Shown in pieces: positions 28,933-37,397 of a DNA stretch of 64,000 nt. Each line of letters opens with the position of its first letter. The stretch's first letter is position 1. This stretch comes from Halomonas sp. 1513 (GTDB lineage Bacteria > Pseudomonadota > Gammaproteobacteria > Pseudomonadales > Halomonadaceae), in contig CP019326.1 in the NCBI GenBank assembly GCA_001971685.1, positions 3,534,001-3,598,000 of the forward strand, read 5' to 3'. A program made the position numbers and the translations under genes. The notes beneath the pieces were generated by a model that made no database searches, was not told the DNA's origin, and was given only the letters and a program-made list of their open reading frames with translations.

Positions 28933-29387
28933 TGGGAGCCTCCTTGGGTCGGGTGGGTAGTGATGGTCAGCGGCTGGGCGCCCTGCCATAGGCAGCGTCG
29001 ACCCAGTTCCGGGAGCTGCTCGAGTCCTTCGACGAGGCTCATGAAATGATTGCCAGCGATCGGCCCCAGCTTGCTGGCAAAGCTGCACGCGCCGTAGGCC
29101 AGCAGGATCTCGGTCTCGCTGTATCCGCCGGGGTAGAACAGCACGTCGCCGGGAGCGGGATAGCGGGTGGGGTTCTCCCACGGCAGGGCGAAGTCCTTAT
29201 CGCCCAGGGGTATCCACACCCCTTCACCGCTCCAGCGCACGTGCACCAGCTGCGTCTGCCAGGGCAGGAGCGCGAGAAAGGCTGCCGCGCTGTGCGGCGC
29301 ATCGGGACGGGTCTCGGCCACGAACTCGAGGTCGTGGGAGACCAGCCGCAGGCGGACGACACTCTCGGCCGACTCAGGACGGCTCAT
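28929..29387 (-). CDS. DUF3830-family, cyclophilin-like small protein
   Basis: 152 residues, no signal peptide. The sequence (HSAAAFLALLPWQTQLVHVRWSG, then GDVLFYPGGYSETEILLAYG) fits the DUF3830 family, which is predicted to have a cyclophilin-like beta-barrel and is often found beside ureide or amide catabolic genes. It overlaps both neighbours by 4 nt. The biochemical role is unknown. Confidence 0.75.
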   Translation of the reverse strand: MSRPESAESVVRLRLVSHDLEFVAETRPDAPHSAAAFLALLPWQTQLVHVRWSGEGVWIPLGDKDFALPWENPTRYPAPGDVLFYPGGYSETEILLAYGACSFASKLGPIAGNHFMSLVEGLEQLPELGRRCLWQGAQPLTITTHPTQGGSQ

Positions 29388-30136
29388 TGCTGATCCTCCC
29401 GGCCGATCAGCTGCCGCAGTGCCGGCGACAAGCCCACAGCACCTTTCACCGGCGGCGCGGCGTAGCTGCCCGCGGTCGCCTTGGCGGGGCCCAGGCGGGC
29501 CAACAGCTCCGCCTGCTGCACCGCGCAGCTCACCCCATCCACCACCGGCACCGGTATGCGCTGTGCCACGCTGCGCGCCAGGCCGGCCAGAGGCGCGCCG
29601 GCGATGATCAGCACATCCGCGCCATCGTCGCGAATCGCCGCCTCACACAGCGCCACCAGCTGCTCGCCCTTGTCCTGCTGCACGCTGCCGATATTGGCCA
29701 GCGGCTCGTCCAGACAGCGGATACCGGCCAGACGCGAGGTCATGCCATAGCGATCAACGGTCTCGGCGTACCAGGCCCGAATACGCCGCGAGATGGCCAC
29801 GATGCCGATCTTGCCGCCGAGCATGGCGGCGCTCATCAGCGCACTCTCGGTCAGGCCCACCACCGGTATCGGCAGCATCTCGCGGGCCGCTTCAAGCCCC
29901 GGGTCGCCAAAGGCGGCCACCACGGCGGCATCGTGTCCGGAAAAGTGGTCGGCCAGCTCGTTGAGCGTCGCGTAAGCGCCGATGGCAGCCTCGGCGCGGG
30001 TCTCGATATAGGCCACGCCCAGCGCCGCCGTGCGCAGGGTCAGCTCAGTCCCCGGACTGGCCGTACGGCGCGCCTCGGCCTCGATCAGCTCGGTGACGCT
30101 GTGCGAGATGTTGGGATTGACGATCAGCAGTTTCAT
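29384..30136 (-). CDS. Hydantoin-racemase-like Asp/Glu racemase family protein lacking both catalytic cysteines
   Basis: 250 residues, the size of hydantoin racemase. It starts MKLLIVNPNIS and keeps the family blocks, but the first catalytic Cys position (usually xCFGDP) is Ala75 in VVAAFGDPGL, and the second (usually GCAGM) reads IIAGAPLAGLA at 178-188, with no Cys. Two cysteines act as acid and base in HyuA-type racemases, so ordinary racemisation is unlikely; it may be a lyase, an isomerase with another mechanism, or a binding protein. Framed by the DUF3830 gene (4-nt overlap) and the second amidohydrolase (27-nt gap). Confidence 0.85.
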   Translation of the reverse strand: MKLLIVNPNISHSVTELIEAEARRTASPGTELTLRTAALGVAYIETRAEAAIGAYATLNELADHFSGHDAAVVAAFGDPGLEAAREMLPIPVVGLTESALMSAAMLGGKIGIVAISRRIRAWYAETVDRYGMTSRLAGIRCLDEPLANIGSVQQDKGEQLVALCEAAIRDDGADVLIIAGAPLAGLARSVAQRIPVPVVDGVSCAVQQAELLARLGPAKATAGSYAAPPVKGAVGLSPALRQLIGREDQQ

Positions 30137-30163
30137 GGGCGCTCCCTCGAGCCGTTAGCAGGG

Positions 30164-31537
30164 TCAGACCTGGGCCCGGGCGCGGGACCAGAGTGCTTCG
30201 GCCGCGTGCTGGGCATCGGCCAGCAGCGCCGGCGTATCCGCCAGGCACAGCTCGCCCCCCTCGACCACCACCTGCCCATTGCAGACCACCATCTCCACAT
30301 CGCGCCCCTGGGCGGTATGCACCAGATTGCCCAGCGCATTGATCAGCGGCACCAGGTGCGGGCGGCGGAAATCGAAGACCGCCAGGTCGGCGCGCTTGCC
30401 GGGCGTCAGCGAGCCCAGCTCATGCCCCAGGCCAAGCGCCTTGGCGCCGTTCAGGGTGGCCATCTCCAGCACATGGTGAGGCTGCCAGGTGTCGTTCACC
30501 TCGCCTTCCTGGACGCGGCCCATGATCAGCGCCCAGCGCATGACCTCGACCATGTCGGCGTGCATGTTGTCGGTGGCCAGTGTCAGGTTGGCGCCGGCTT
30601 GACGCAGTCGGGTGGTGGGGGCAATGCGCCCGCCGGTGGCATTGCCGCGCGGGACATGGGCGATATTGGTGCCTGCACGACCGATACGCGCGATATCGCT
30701 GTCGCTGACGTACATACAGTGCGCCGCAGTGAAGCGCGGCCCGAGCAGCCCGACCTCCTCGAGCAGCTCACTCGGGCTCATGCCGTCGCGCTCCTCGACG
30801 CGACGATTCTCCTTGCGGCTCTGGGAGAGATGACCATTGACCTGGATACCCAGGGCGTCGCGGGTCTCGGCCACCTTCGCCAGCAGCTCGCGGGAGCAGG
30901 TGTCCGGCGCATGGGCCGCCAGCTCGACGCCCAGGCGGCCATCCATCTTGCCCTGCCAGCGCTCATGCAGCGACACCGCCTCGCCCAGCGTCTTCTCGCC
31001 AATCGCGGTGCGATGCTCCCACACCCCTTCATGAACGCGACTGAAGTCCACATCATGGATGCGGCCACAGGTGATCACCCGCATGCCCAGTTCGCCCATC
31101 GCCGGCAGCGTCAGGTCGGCATGCACATAGCTGTCATTGATCAGGGTGGAACCGAACAGCAACGCCTCGGCGGCGCCCAGTCGCGCCAGTGCCACCGCTT
31201 CTTCCTCGCTGACTTCATGGCCGTGGGGCACGCCCGGGGTGTAGGCCGGGGCGAAGCCCATGTCCTCGGCCACGCCACGTACCATGCTCAGGATGGTGTG
31301 GGTATGCACATTGACGAAACCTGGAATGATCACTCGACCATGCATATCCAGGGTAAGGCGGGCGGGTGGGAGCGGCTCGCCGGCAGCGTGGGGGCCCACC
31401 TCGACCAGGCGCCCCTGATGGATCACCAAGCGACCGCAGGCGATCTCACCGAGCTGTGGGTCCACGGTCAGTAAGCGCGCGCCGTAAATCACCAGGTCGG
31501 CGGGGTGCTCGGCGTCGAACGGAGAGGGTGTCGGCAT
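30164..31537 (-). CDS. Second AtzA-type amidohydrolase
   Basis: 457 residues, start at 31537. Metal-dependent aminohydrolase with GFVNVHTHTILSMVRG (HxH plus Arg-Gly), HLSQSRKE in the HxxE region, FTAAHCMYV (third His) and LATDNMHADM (Asp). The first product of this kind in the island (22190-23710) is clearly different in sequence, so the two probably act on different intermediates rather than being a recent duplication. It lies 17 nt after dctM. Confidence 0.88.
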   Translation of the reverse strand: MPTPSPFDAEHPADLVIYGARLLTVDPQLGEIACGRLVIHQGRLVEVGPHAAGEPLPPARLTLDMHGRVIIPGFVNVHTHTILSMVRGVAEDMGFAPAYTPGVPHGHEVSEEEAVALARLGAAEALLFGSTLINDSYVHADLTLPAMGELGMRVITCGRIHDVDFSRVHEGVWEHRTAIGEKTLGEAVSLHERWQGKMDGRLGVELAAHAPDTCSRELLAKVAETRDALGIQVNGHLSQSRKENRRVEERDGMSPSELLEEVGLLGPRFTAAHCMYVSDSDIARIGRAGTNIAHVPRGNATGGRIAPTTRLRQAGANLTLATDNMHADMVEVMRWALIMGRVQEGEVNDTWQPHHVLEMATLNGAKALGLGHELGSLTPGKRADLAVFDFRRPHLVPLINALGNLVHTAQGRDVEMVVCNGQVVVEGGELCLADTPALLADAQHAAEALWSRARAQV

Positions 31538-31554
31538 GGTCTGCTCCTCAGGAT

Positions 31555-32835
31555 TCAGTAACCGAGTGCACGAGGCAGCGCGGTGACGATTTGCGGAAAG
31601 GCGATGCATAGCCCGAGGATCGCGAACTGGAAGGCGACGAACGGCAGTGACTCTCTGACCAGCGTCATCATCGGCACCTTGGTGATGCCGCTCATGACGA
31701 AGTAGAGCACGCCAACCGGCGGCGTCATCATGCCGACCACCAGGTTGTACATGAACAGAAAGCCGAAATAGAGCGGATCGATGCCGTACAGCACGGCGAC
31801 GGGCGCGAACAGCGGCACCAGCATGATGTAGGCGGCGTTGGACTCGATCAGCATGCCGATCACCACCAGCAGCGCCATGGTCAGCAAGATGAAGATCATC
31901 GGGTCCGCGGTCAGCGACTGGATGAACGATGACAGCATCATCGGCACCATCTCGATGGTGAAAATGAAGGTCAGCACCGACGCAAACGCGATCAGCGCAC
32001 CGACCATTGCCGAGGTCACCGCGGCGCGGTAGAGACAGCCCGGCAGGTCGGCGACACGCAGACGACGCGTAACGACGAATCCAATGAACGCCGAGTAGAC
32101 CACCGCGATGGCCGCCCCTTCGGTCGCGGTAAAGATGCCGCCTACGATGCCGCCTACCACGATCACCGGCATCAGGATGATGACAATGGCGCGCCGCGCC
32201 TGACGCGCCACATTGCAGAGATTGAAGCGCTCGCCGGTCAGCGGATAGCCGCGCTTCCAGGAGATCCAGCTCGCAATGACCATGAAGCCCACGGCCAGCA
32301 GGATGCCGGGCAGGATACCCGCCATGAACAGCCCGCCCACCGACACCGAAGAGCCGGCCATCAGGGCGTAGACGATCATCGCATTGCTGGGCGGGATCAC
32401 CGGGCCCAGATTGGCCGCCGAGGCAATCACCGCCCCCGAGTAGGCATCCGGGTAGTACTTGCGCAGCGACGGCACCAGCGTACTGCCCATGGCGCTGGCG
32501 CTGGCCACCGCCGCGCCGCTCACCGACGCGAAAATGGTGCCGGAGGTAATCGTCACGTGGGCCAGGCCGCCGTGCATCCTGCCCACTAGGCTGTTGGCAA
32601 AGGAGATGAGCCGGTCCATGATCCCGGCTCTCACCATCAGCTCACCGGCGAGCATGAACAGCGGAATGGCCATCAGCGGGAAACTGTTGACGGCGTGCAG
32701 CATTCGCTGCGGCATCACCACCAGCTCGAAATCGAGCATCCACAGGCCCGCCAGCGACCCAAAGCCGAGGGCGAAGGCCAGCGGCATGCCGAGTACCGCC
32801 AAGCCCAGAAACAACCCTATCGCCAGCCAGGTCAT
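31555..32835 (-). CDS. dctM: TRAP transporter large permease (DctM)
   Basis: 426 residues, start at 32835, ATG overlapping the dctQ stop. About twelve helices with the TRAP-M signature regions: PLFMLAGELMVRAGIMDRLI, SGAAVASASAMGSTLVP and NLGPVIPPSNAMIVYALM. It moves solute with sodium from the DctP receptor. First half of the island together with DctP and DctQ. Confidence 0.93.
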   Translation of the reverse strand: MTWLAIGLFLGLAVLGMPLAFALGFGSLAGLWMLDFELVVMPQRMLHAVNSFPLMAIPLFMLAGELMVRAGIMDRLISFANSLVGRMHGGLAHVTITSGTIFASVSGAAVASASAMGSTLVPSLRKYYPDAYSGAVIASAANLGPVIPPSNAMIVYALMAGSSVSVGGLFMAGILPGILLAVGFMVIASWISWKRGYPLTGERFNLCNVARQARRAIVIILMPVIVVGGIVGGIFTATEGAAIAVVYSAFIGFVVTRRLRVADLPGCLYRAAVTSAMVGALIAFASVLTFIFTIEMVPMMLSSFIQSLTADPMIFILLTMALLVVIGMLIESNAAYIMLVPLFAPVAVLYGIDPLYFGFLFMYNLVVGMMTPPVGVLYFVMSGITKVPMMTLVRESLPFVAFQFAILGLCIAFPQIVTALPRALGY

Positions 32836-33392
32836 GTCAGCTCCTCCCAGGTGCGAGACCCGCCCCAGGCCAGCAGGGCCAGATGCAGGAAGGCATGGGC
32901 ACCGCAGATCAGCACCGCGATGTAATAGATCGCCGAAGTGATCGGCAGTGTCGGCATCAGCTCGGGCCAGCGATCGAGGGTCGCCACCCAGGCGCCCAGC
33001 ATCACCATCAGCATCAAGGTCGTCGAAACGCCTGCCATCAAGCGGAAAAGCAGCTCCTTCAGCCACTCAGGCATCAGCATGACGAACAAGTCGATGCCCA
33101 CGTGAACCCCATGCTTCACACCATGGGGAATAGCCAGGAAGATGGCCCAGACGAAGAACAGCCGCGACAGCTCGTCGGCAGAGTCGATCGACGACCCCAA
33201 TACATAGCGCCAGAACACCTGCAGGGAGACGATGGTCGCCATCAGGCCCATCACGGCCACGATGCCCCAGTAGGTGGTGGCATCGAGCAGCTCCACGATG
33301 CGCTTGGCACGCCGAAAGGCTCGGGAACGTGGCGGGGGCTTGGGCCCCCGCGCCTTGGCATCGTCGTGCGGTGGTGCAGATGTGTCCGTCAT
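32832..33392 (-). CDS. dctQ: TRAP transporter small permease (DctQ)
   Basis: 186 residues from the ATG at 33392; an in-frame GTG at 33404 that overlaps the dctP stop is equally possible. Four helices, with VFWRYVLGSSIDSADELSR and FFVWAIFLAIPHGVKHGVHV matching the DctQ core. The hydrophilic N-terminus is cytoplasmic. Confidence 0.9.
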   Translation of the reverse strand: MTDTSAPPHDDAKARGPKPPPRSRAFRRAKRIVELLDATTYWGIVAVMGLMATIVSLQVFWRYVLGSSIDSADELSRLFFVWAIFLAIPHGVKHGVHVGIDLFVMLMPEWLKELLFRLMAGVSTTLMLMVMLGAWVATLDRWPELMPTLPITSAIYYIAVLICGAHAFLHLALLAWGGSRTWEELT

Positions 33393-33400
33393 GCCTGACC

Positions 33401-34399
33401 TCACAGCGCCGCTTCGGCTTCCTGGATCACCAGTTCGAGGAACTCAGGATCAACGCGCTCCGCGAGGCTCTCGGCGACTTCCATGGTCGCTTCGCGCAGT
33501 TCGGCGCGCAGCTCCGCCGAGATCGGAGTGAACTCCATACCGGCCTCGATCAGCTGCTCGCGCCAGGACTCCTCCTCCTCTGCCGCAGCCTCACGCTGCC
33601 ACTCCATGGCCGCTGTCATCGCCTCATCGACGATCACGCGATGCTCCTCGGAGAGGCGCTCATAGCTACGCTGATTGGCGACGGCGTTGATGAAGTCGTA
33701 GAAGTGGCCACTGTCGGAGAGATGCTCCTGGACCTCGTTGAAGCGACGGCTGGCGATGATGTTGTAGGGGTTCTCCTGACCGTCAAGCACTCCCTGCTGC
33801 AGGGCGGAGTAGAGTTCAGAAACGTCCATCGACACCGGATTGGCCCCCAGTGCACGGAAGGTCTGCAGGTGGACTTCATTCGGCTGCAGGCGAATGCGCA
33901 TCCCCTCGAAATCCTCGACCGACGTAATCGGGCGGAGATTGTTGGTGACATGCCGGAAACCGAGCTCGCCGTAGCCAAGGTTGACGAAGCCCAGCTCGGC
34001 CATCTTCTCATCGAGGTGCTCGCCGACCGGGCCATCCATTACAGCGAAGGCCTGATCACGGCTATCGAACAGGAACGGCAGGCTTACCGCTTCGTACTCG
34101 GGGACCGAACGAGTGAAATAAGCGATCGAGGTAAAGACGGCAAAGATGCTGCCTGAACGCACCTGATCGACGTTCTCTGTGGCCCCGCCCAACTGCATCG
34201 CCGGGAACAGCTCGACAGAGATCTCGCCGTTTGACTCGCTCTCGACCTGCTCCTTGAAGACCTCCATGGCCCTCGACACGGAGTGATCGGTGGGGAAATT
34301 ACCGGCAACACGAAGTCGCTCTGTCGCCAGCAATGAGGACGACAGCATCATGCCCGCTGTCAGCAAGGTAGCCATCTTCACGACATGGAACTTGGACAT
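33401..34399 (-). CDS. dctP: TRAP transporter periplasmic receptor (DctP)
   Basis: 332 residues, start at 34399 with GGAGG upstream. Signal peptide to about 26, then RLRVAGNFPTDHSVSRAMEVFKEQVE as the first lobe and VHLQTFRALGANPVSMDVSELYSALQQG as the ligand-carboxylate strand region, where the conserved Arg of the family lies in GMRIRLQPNEV. It is the first gene of the island operon and presumably binds the organic-acid or amide substrate. Confidence 0.92.
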   Translation of the reverse strand: MSKFHVVKMATLLTAGMMLSSSLLATERLRVAGNFPTDHSVSRAMEVFKEQVESESNGEISVELFPAMQLGGATENVDQVRSGSIFAVFTSIAYFTRSVPEYEAVSLPFLFDSRDQAFAVMDGPVGEHLDEKMAELGFVNLGYGELGFRHVTNNLRPITSVEDFEGMRIRLQPNEVHLQTFRALGANPVSMDVSELYSALQQGVLDGQENPYNIIASRRFNEVQEHLSDSGHFYDFINAVANQRSYERLSEEHRVIVDEAMTAAMEWQREAAAEEEESWREQLIEAGMEFTPISAELRAELREATMEVAESLAERVDPEFLELVIQEAEAAL

Positions 34400-34757
34400 C
34401 TGGAAACCCTCCGGATCATTGTTATGACGGAGCCGAGCCAGGCGCCCGGTCACCTCACAAAGTCTGAGCAAGCCCCATGCCATGCCGGGGCGCTTCGTTC
34501 TTGGCGCGATGCCGACGTCACCTGCAACTCCATGATTTGGAATGTTAAAAATTTTGTTCTTAATATTGTTTAGCATTTTGTTTAACGGATTGCGTACAAT
34601 TTTTAAGATAGATCACGCACACAAACTGTGCAAATATTCTCCGCAGGCGCCTTTAAGGTGCAGCCGGAGCACCGCCATCCGCCCACTTCCAGCGGCTTCT
34701 GATCTGCGCTGGGCTGCGGCATACTGAATCGCACATCACTGACAAATGGGGATTGCA
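34400..34757. promoter_or_regulatory. AT-rich divergent control region of the catabolic island
   Basis: 358 nt between dctP (minus) and the GntR regulator (plus), markedly more AT-rich than its surroundings around 34530-34640. ATTGCGTACAAT at 34589-34600 has palindromic ATTG/CAAT arms and resembles the TTGTATACAA-type sites bound by many GntR/FCD regulators. No gene-sized open frame with a ribosome site is seen here. Promoters for both directions must lie in it, but I could not place them reliably. Confidence 0.5.
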
Positions 34758-35438
34758 ATGGAAGCCTCCACCACCAAACTGGCCATCGAGCAGATCGCCG
34801 AGCGCATCACCGACGCGGTGATGGAGCATCGGCTGCCGCCGGGCATCAAGCTGGTGGAGGAGAAACTGGCAGGCGCCTTCGGCGTGAGCCGGACCAAGAT
34901 CCGTCAGGCCCTGACGCTGCTGGCCAAAGAGGGACTGGTGACGCTGCATCCCAACCGCGGCGCCTTCGTCAAGCGACCTTCTGCCGAGGAGGCCAGGGAC
35001 CTGTTCGCCACCCGCCGGCTGGTCGAGCCTGAAATCGTACGTAACGTCATCGCCAGGGCCTGTGAACAGGACATCGCCCGGCTACACCAGCACCTCGAAG
35101 AAGAGGCACAAGCGCGAGCGACAGGAGATCGCCGCCGCATCATTCGGCTATCCGGTCAATTCCATATGCTCTTGGCAGCGCTGGCAGACAACGCCTTCAT
35201 CGAGAAGCTGATGGCCGAGCTGTGTCCTTTGACGTGCCTGATCATCGCGCTATATGACGCACCGCAGACCCCAGCATGCCCCGAAGACGAACATAGCCAA
35301 ATTGTCGAGGCCATAGAGAATCACGATGAAGCGGCTGCCATCCGGCTCATGCTGCATCATCTCGAACATATTGAATCCGAGCTCATGCTCGACGCAGCGC
35401 CCAAGCTGGATATCCACTGGGAAACGCTCTACGGCTGA
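34758..35438 (+). CDS. GntR-family (FCD subfamily) transcriptional regulator of the island
   Basis: 226 residues from the ATG at 34758, preceded by GGGGA; an upstream in-frame ATG at 34746 is possible. N-terminal winged helix (MEHRLPPGIKLVEEKLAGAFGVSRTKIRQAL) and all-helical FCD effector domain with the metal/ligand histidines (FHMLLAALADN and MLHHLEHIES). Such proteins usually repress catabolic operons and release on binding a carboxylate. Divergent placement from the thirteen-gene operon makes it the likely local regulator. Confidence 0.9.
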   Translation: MEASTTKLAIEQIAERITDAVMEHRLPPGIKLVEEKLAGAFGVSRTKIRQALTLLAKEGLVTLHPNRGAFVKRPSAEEARDLFATRRLVEPEIVRNVIARACEQDIARLHQHLEEEAQARATGDRRRIIRLSGQFHMLLAALADNAFIEKLMAELCPLTCLIIALYDAPQTPACPEDEHSQIVEAIENHDEAAAIRLMLHHLEHIESELMLDAAPKLDIHWETLYG

Positions 35439-35512
35439 GATCCACAGGCGATACGGATGACAGCGGCGTGCCGAGCAGCGACAATGGCCGCCCATTTCGA
35501 GACGCCGCTGCC

Positions 35513-36316
35513 ATGCCTGCCACGCCCCCCAGCCGAGACGCCTGCGCCCCGCTGCCGATCCTGTATCGCGATACGGCGCTGGTGGTCGTGGCCAAGCCGT
35601 CAGGGCTGCTGGTCCACCGCACCGCCCTGGCCCGCGGCGAGACGCGCTTCATGGTCCAGACGCTGCGCGACCAGCTCGGCCAGCGGGTCTACCCGGTGCA
35701 TCGCCTCGACCGCCCCACCTCGGGGGTGATGGTGTTCGCGCTAAGCGCCGAGATCGCCGCAGCCCTGGCCCAGGCGTTCACCGAGCAGCATGTCGCCAAG
35801 CGCTACCTGGCGGTGGTGCGCGGCGTCGGCCCCTCAGCCGAGCGGCTCGACTACCCGCTGCGCGAAGAGGACGGCAGCCGCCCCAAGGCGCAGATGCCGG
35901 CCATGCCGGCGGCCACCGAGATCCGCCGCCTCGACAGCGTCGAGCTGCCGGTACAGGTCGACCGCTACCCCAGCAGCCGCTATTCGCTGATCGAGGCGCG
36001 CCCGCTGAGCGGGCGCCGCCATCAGATCCGCCGCCACCTGTCGCAGCGCGGCTACCCGATCATCGGCGATGCCAAGCACGGCAAGGGCAACCACAACCGC
36101 TTCTTCAAGGAGCGGCTCGGCTGCCCGCGGCTGCTGCTGGCCGCCGTCGAGCTGCGCTTTCCGTACCCGCGGGAGGCCAGGCAGTTGCAGGTCAGCGCGC
36201 CGCTGCAGGAGGACATGCAGCAACTGTTCGAACGCTTCGGCTGGGCCGCCCATCTGCCCCAGCATGACATCGTCTGGCATGACGCCGACTCACCGACATT
36301 CGCCACCGCCCCATGA
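35513..36316 (+). CDS. truC: tRNA pseudouridine-65 synthase
   Basis: 267 residues from the ATG at 35513; a GTG at 35468 would add 15. RluA-family enzyme that isomerises U65 in tRNAs. Catalytic Asp66 lies in HRLDRPTSG, and LPILYRDTALVVVAKPSGLL resembles the E. coli TruC N-terminus rather than RluA. GRRHQIRRHL and GDAKHGKGNHN are further TruC blocks. It overlaps tcdA by 4 nt, so both tRNA genes are coupled. Confidence 0.92.
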   Translation: MPATPPSRDACAPLPILYRDTALVVVAKPSGLLVHRTALARGETRFMVQTLRDQLGQRVYPVHRLDRPTSGVMVFALSAEIAAALAQAFTEQHVAKRYLAVVRGVGPSAERLDYPLREEDGSRPKAQMPAMPAATEIRRLDSVELPVQVDRYPSSRYSLIEARPLSGRRHQIRRHLSQRGYPIIGDAKHGKGNHNRFFKERLGCPRLLLAAVELRFPYPREARQLQVSAPLQEDMQQLFERFGWAAHLPQHDIVWHDADSPTFATAP

Positions 36317-37170
36317 CCGATATCGACGCTCCCCCTTCCGGCGCCAACGCCGCCGACGACTACGACCTGCGCTTCGGCGGCATCCGCCGGCTTTACGGCA
36401 GCCGCGCCGCCGACACCTTCCGCCACGCGCATGTGGTGGTGGTCGGCGTCGGCGGCGTCGGCAGCTGGGCGGTGGAGGCGCTGGCCCGGGCCGGGATCGG
36501 CAAGCTGACGCTGATCGACCTCGACGACGTCTGCGTCTCCAACGTCAACCGTCAGCTCCACGCCCTCGACGGCACCATCGGCCGCCCCAAGGTCGAGGTG
36601 CTGGCGGAGCGCTGCCGGGCAATTCACCCCGGTATCGAGGTGGTCGCCGACGCGGCGTTCGTCACCCCGAGCAACCTCGCCGAGCGGATTCCCAACGACG
36701 CCGACCACGTGCTGGATGCCATCGACAGCGTGGTGGCCAAGGCGGCGTTGATCAATTGGTGCAAGCGGCGCAAGATTCCCATCACCGTGACCGGCGCGGC
36801 CGGCGGCCAGACCGATCCCACCCGCATCCAGGTCGCCGACCTGACCCGCACCGAGCACGACCCGCTGCTGGCCAAGGTCCGCGCCCGGCTGCGCCGCGAC
36901 TTCGGTTTCTCGCGCAACCCCAAGCGGCGCTTCTCGGTGGAGTGCATCTACTCCGACGAGCAGCTGGTCTACCCGGGTGCCGACGGCGAGGTGTGCCTGA
37001 CCAAGCCGGGAACCGGGGATGCCACCCGACTCGACTGCGCCTCGGGCTTCGGCGCGGCTACCTTCGTCACCGGCGCCTTCGGCTTCGCCGCCGCGGCGCG
37101 GGTCATGGCGCGACTTGCCAAGCGGGCCGCCGCGCGCACAGCAGATTCTCAGGAGATTCAGGATGCATGA
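36313..37170 (+). CDS. tcdA: tRNA threonylcarbamoyladenosine dehydratase
   Basis: 285 residues. E1-like enzyme that uses ATP to cyclise t6A37 to ct6A. GVGGVGSWAVEALARAG at 45-61 is the nucleotide loop, followed by LIDLDDVCVSNVNRQ and AIDSVVAKAALI. It acts downstream of tsaC, which is also in this window but distant. The DUF1653 gene overlaps its 3' end by 8 nt. Confidence 0.95.
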   Translation: MTDIDAPPSGANAADDYDLRFGGIRRLYGSRAADTFRHAHVVVVGVGGVGSWAVEALARAGIGKLTLIDLDDVCVSNVNRQLHALDGTIGRPKVEVLAERCRAIHPGIEVVADAAFVTPSNLAERIPNDADHVLDAIDSVVAKAALINWCKRRKIPITVTGAAGGQTDPTRIQVADLTRTEHDPLLAKVRARLRRDFGFSRNPKRRFSVECIYSDEQLVYPGADGEVCLTKPGTGDATRLDCASGFGAATFVTGAFGFAAAARVMARLAKRAAARTADSQEIQDA

Positions 37171-37393
37171 CGCCAAGCGCCCGGTAGCGGGCATCTACCG
37201 CCACTACAAGGGTGCCGACTACGAGGTGGTGGGTGTCGCCCAGCACAGCGAGAACGAAGAAGCGCTGGTGGTCTATCGCGCCCTCTACGGCGACTACGGC
37301 CTGTGGGTCCGGCCGCTCGAGATGTTCTGCGAAACGGTGGAGATTCAGGGCGAGACGCTGCCGCGCTTCGCCCTGATCAAGGCCTTCGACTGA
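37163..37393 (+). CDS. DUF1653-family small protein
   Basis: 76 residues, ATG at 37163 behind AGGAG. GIYRHYKGADYEVVGVAQHSENEEALVVYRALYGD and WVRPLEMFCE-like sequence are the family hallmark. Function unknown. It follows tcdA with an 8-nt overlap, so it is co-translated with it, and is convergent with the NMT1-type permease 4 nt away. Confidence 0.88.
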   Translation: MHDAKRPVAGIYRHYKGADYEVVGVAQHSENEEALVVYRALYGDYGLWVRPLEMFCETVEIQGETLPRFALIKAFD

Positions 37394-37397
37394 GGCC

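Noticed and set aside
22190..35438. Catabolic island as a recently transferred mobile element
   Set aside because: No integrase, transposase, tRNA attachment site or direct repeats at the ends, and base use resembles the neighbours apart from the AT-rich control region.
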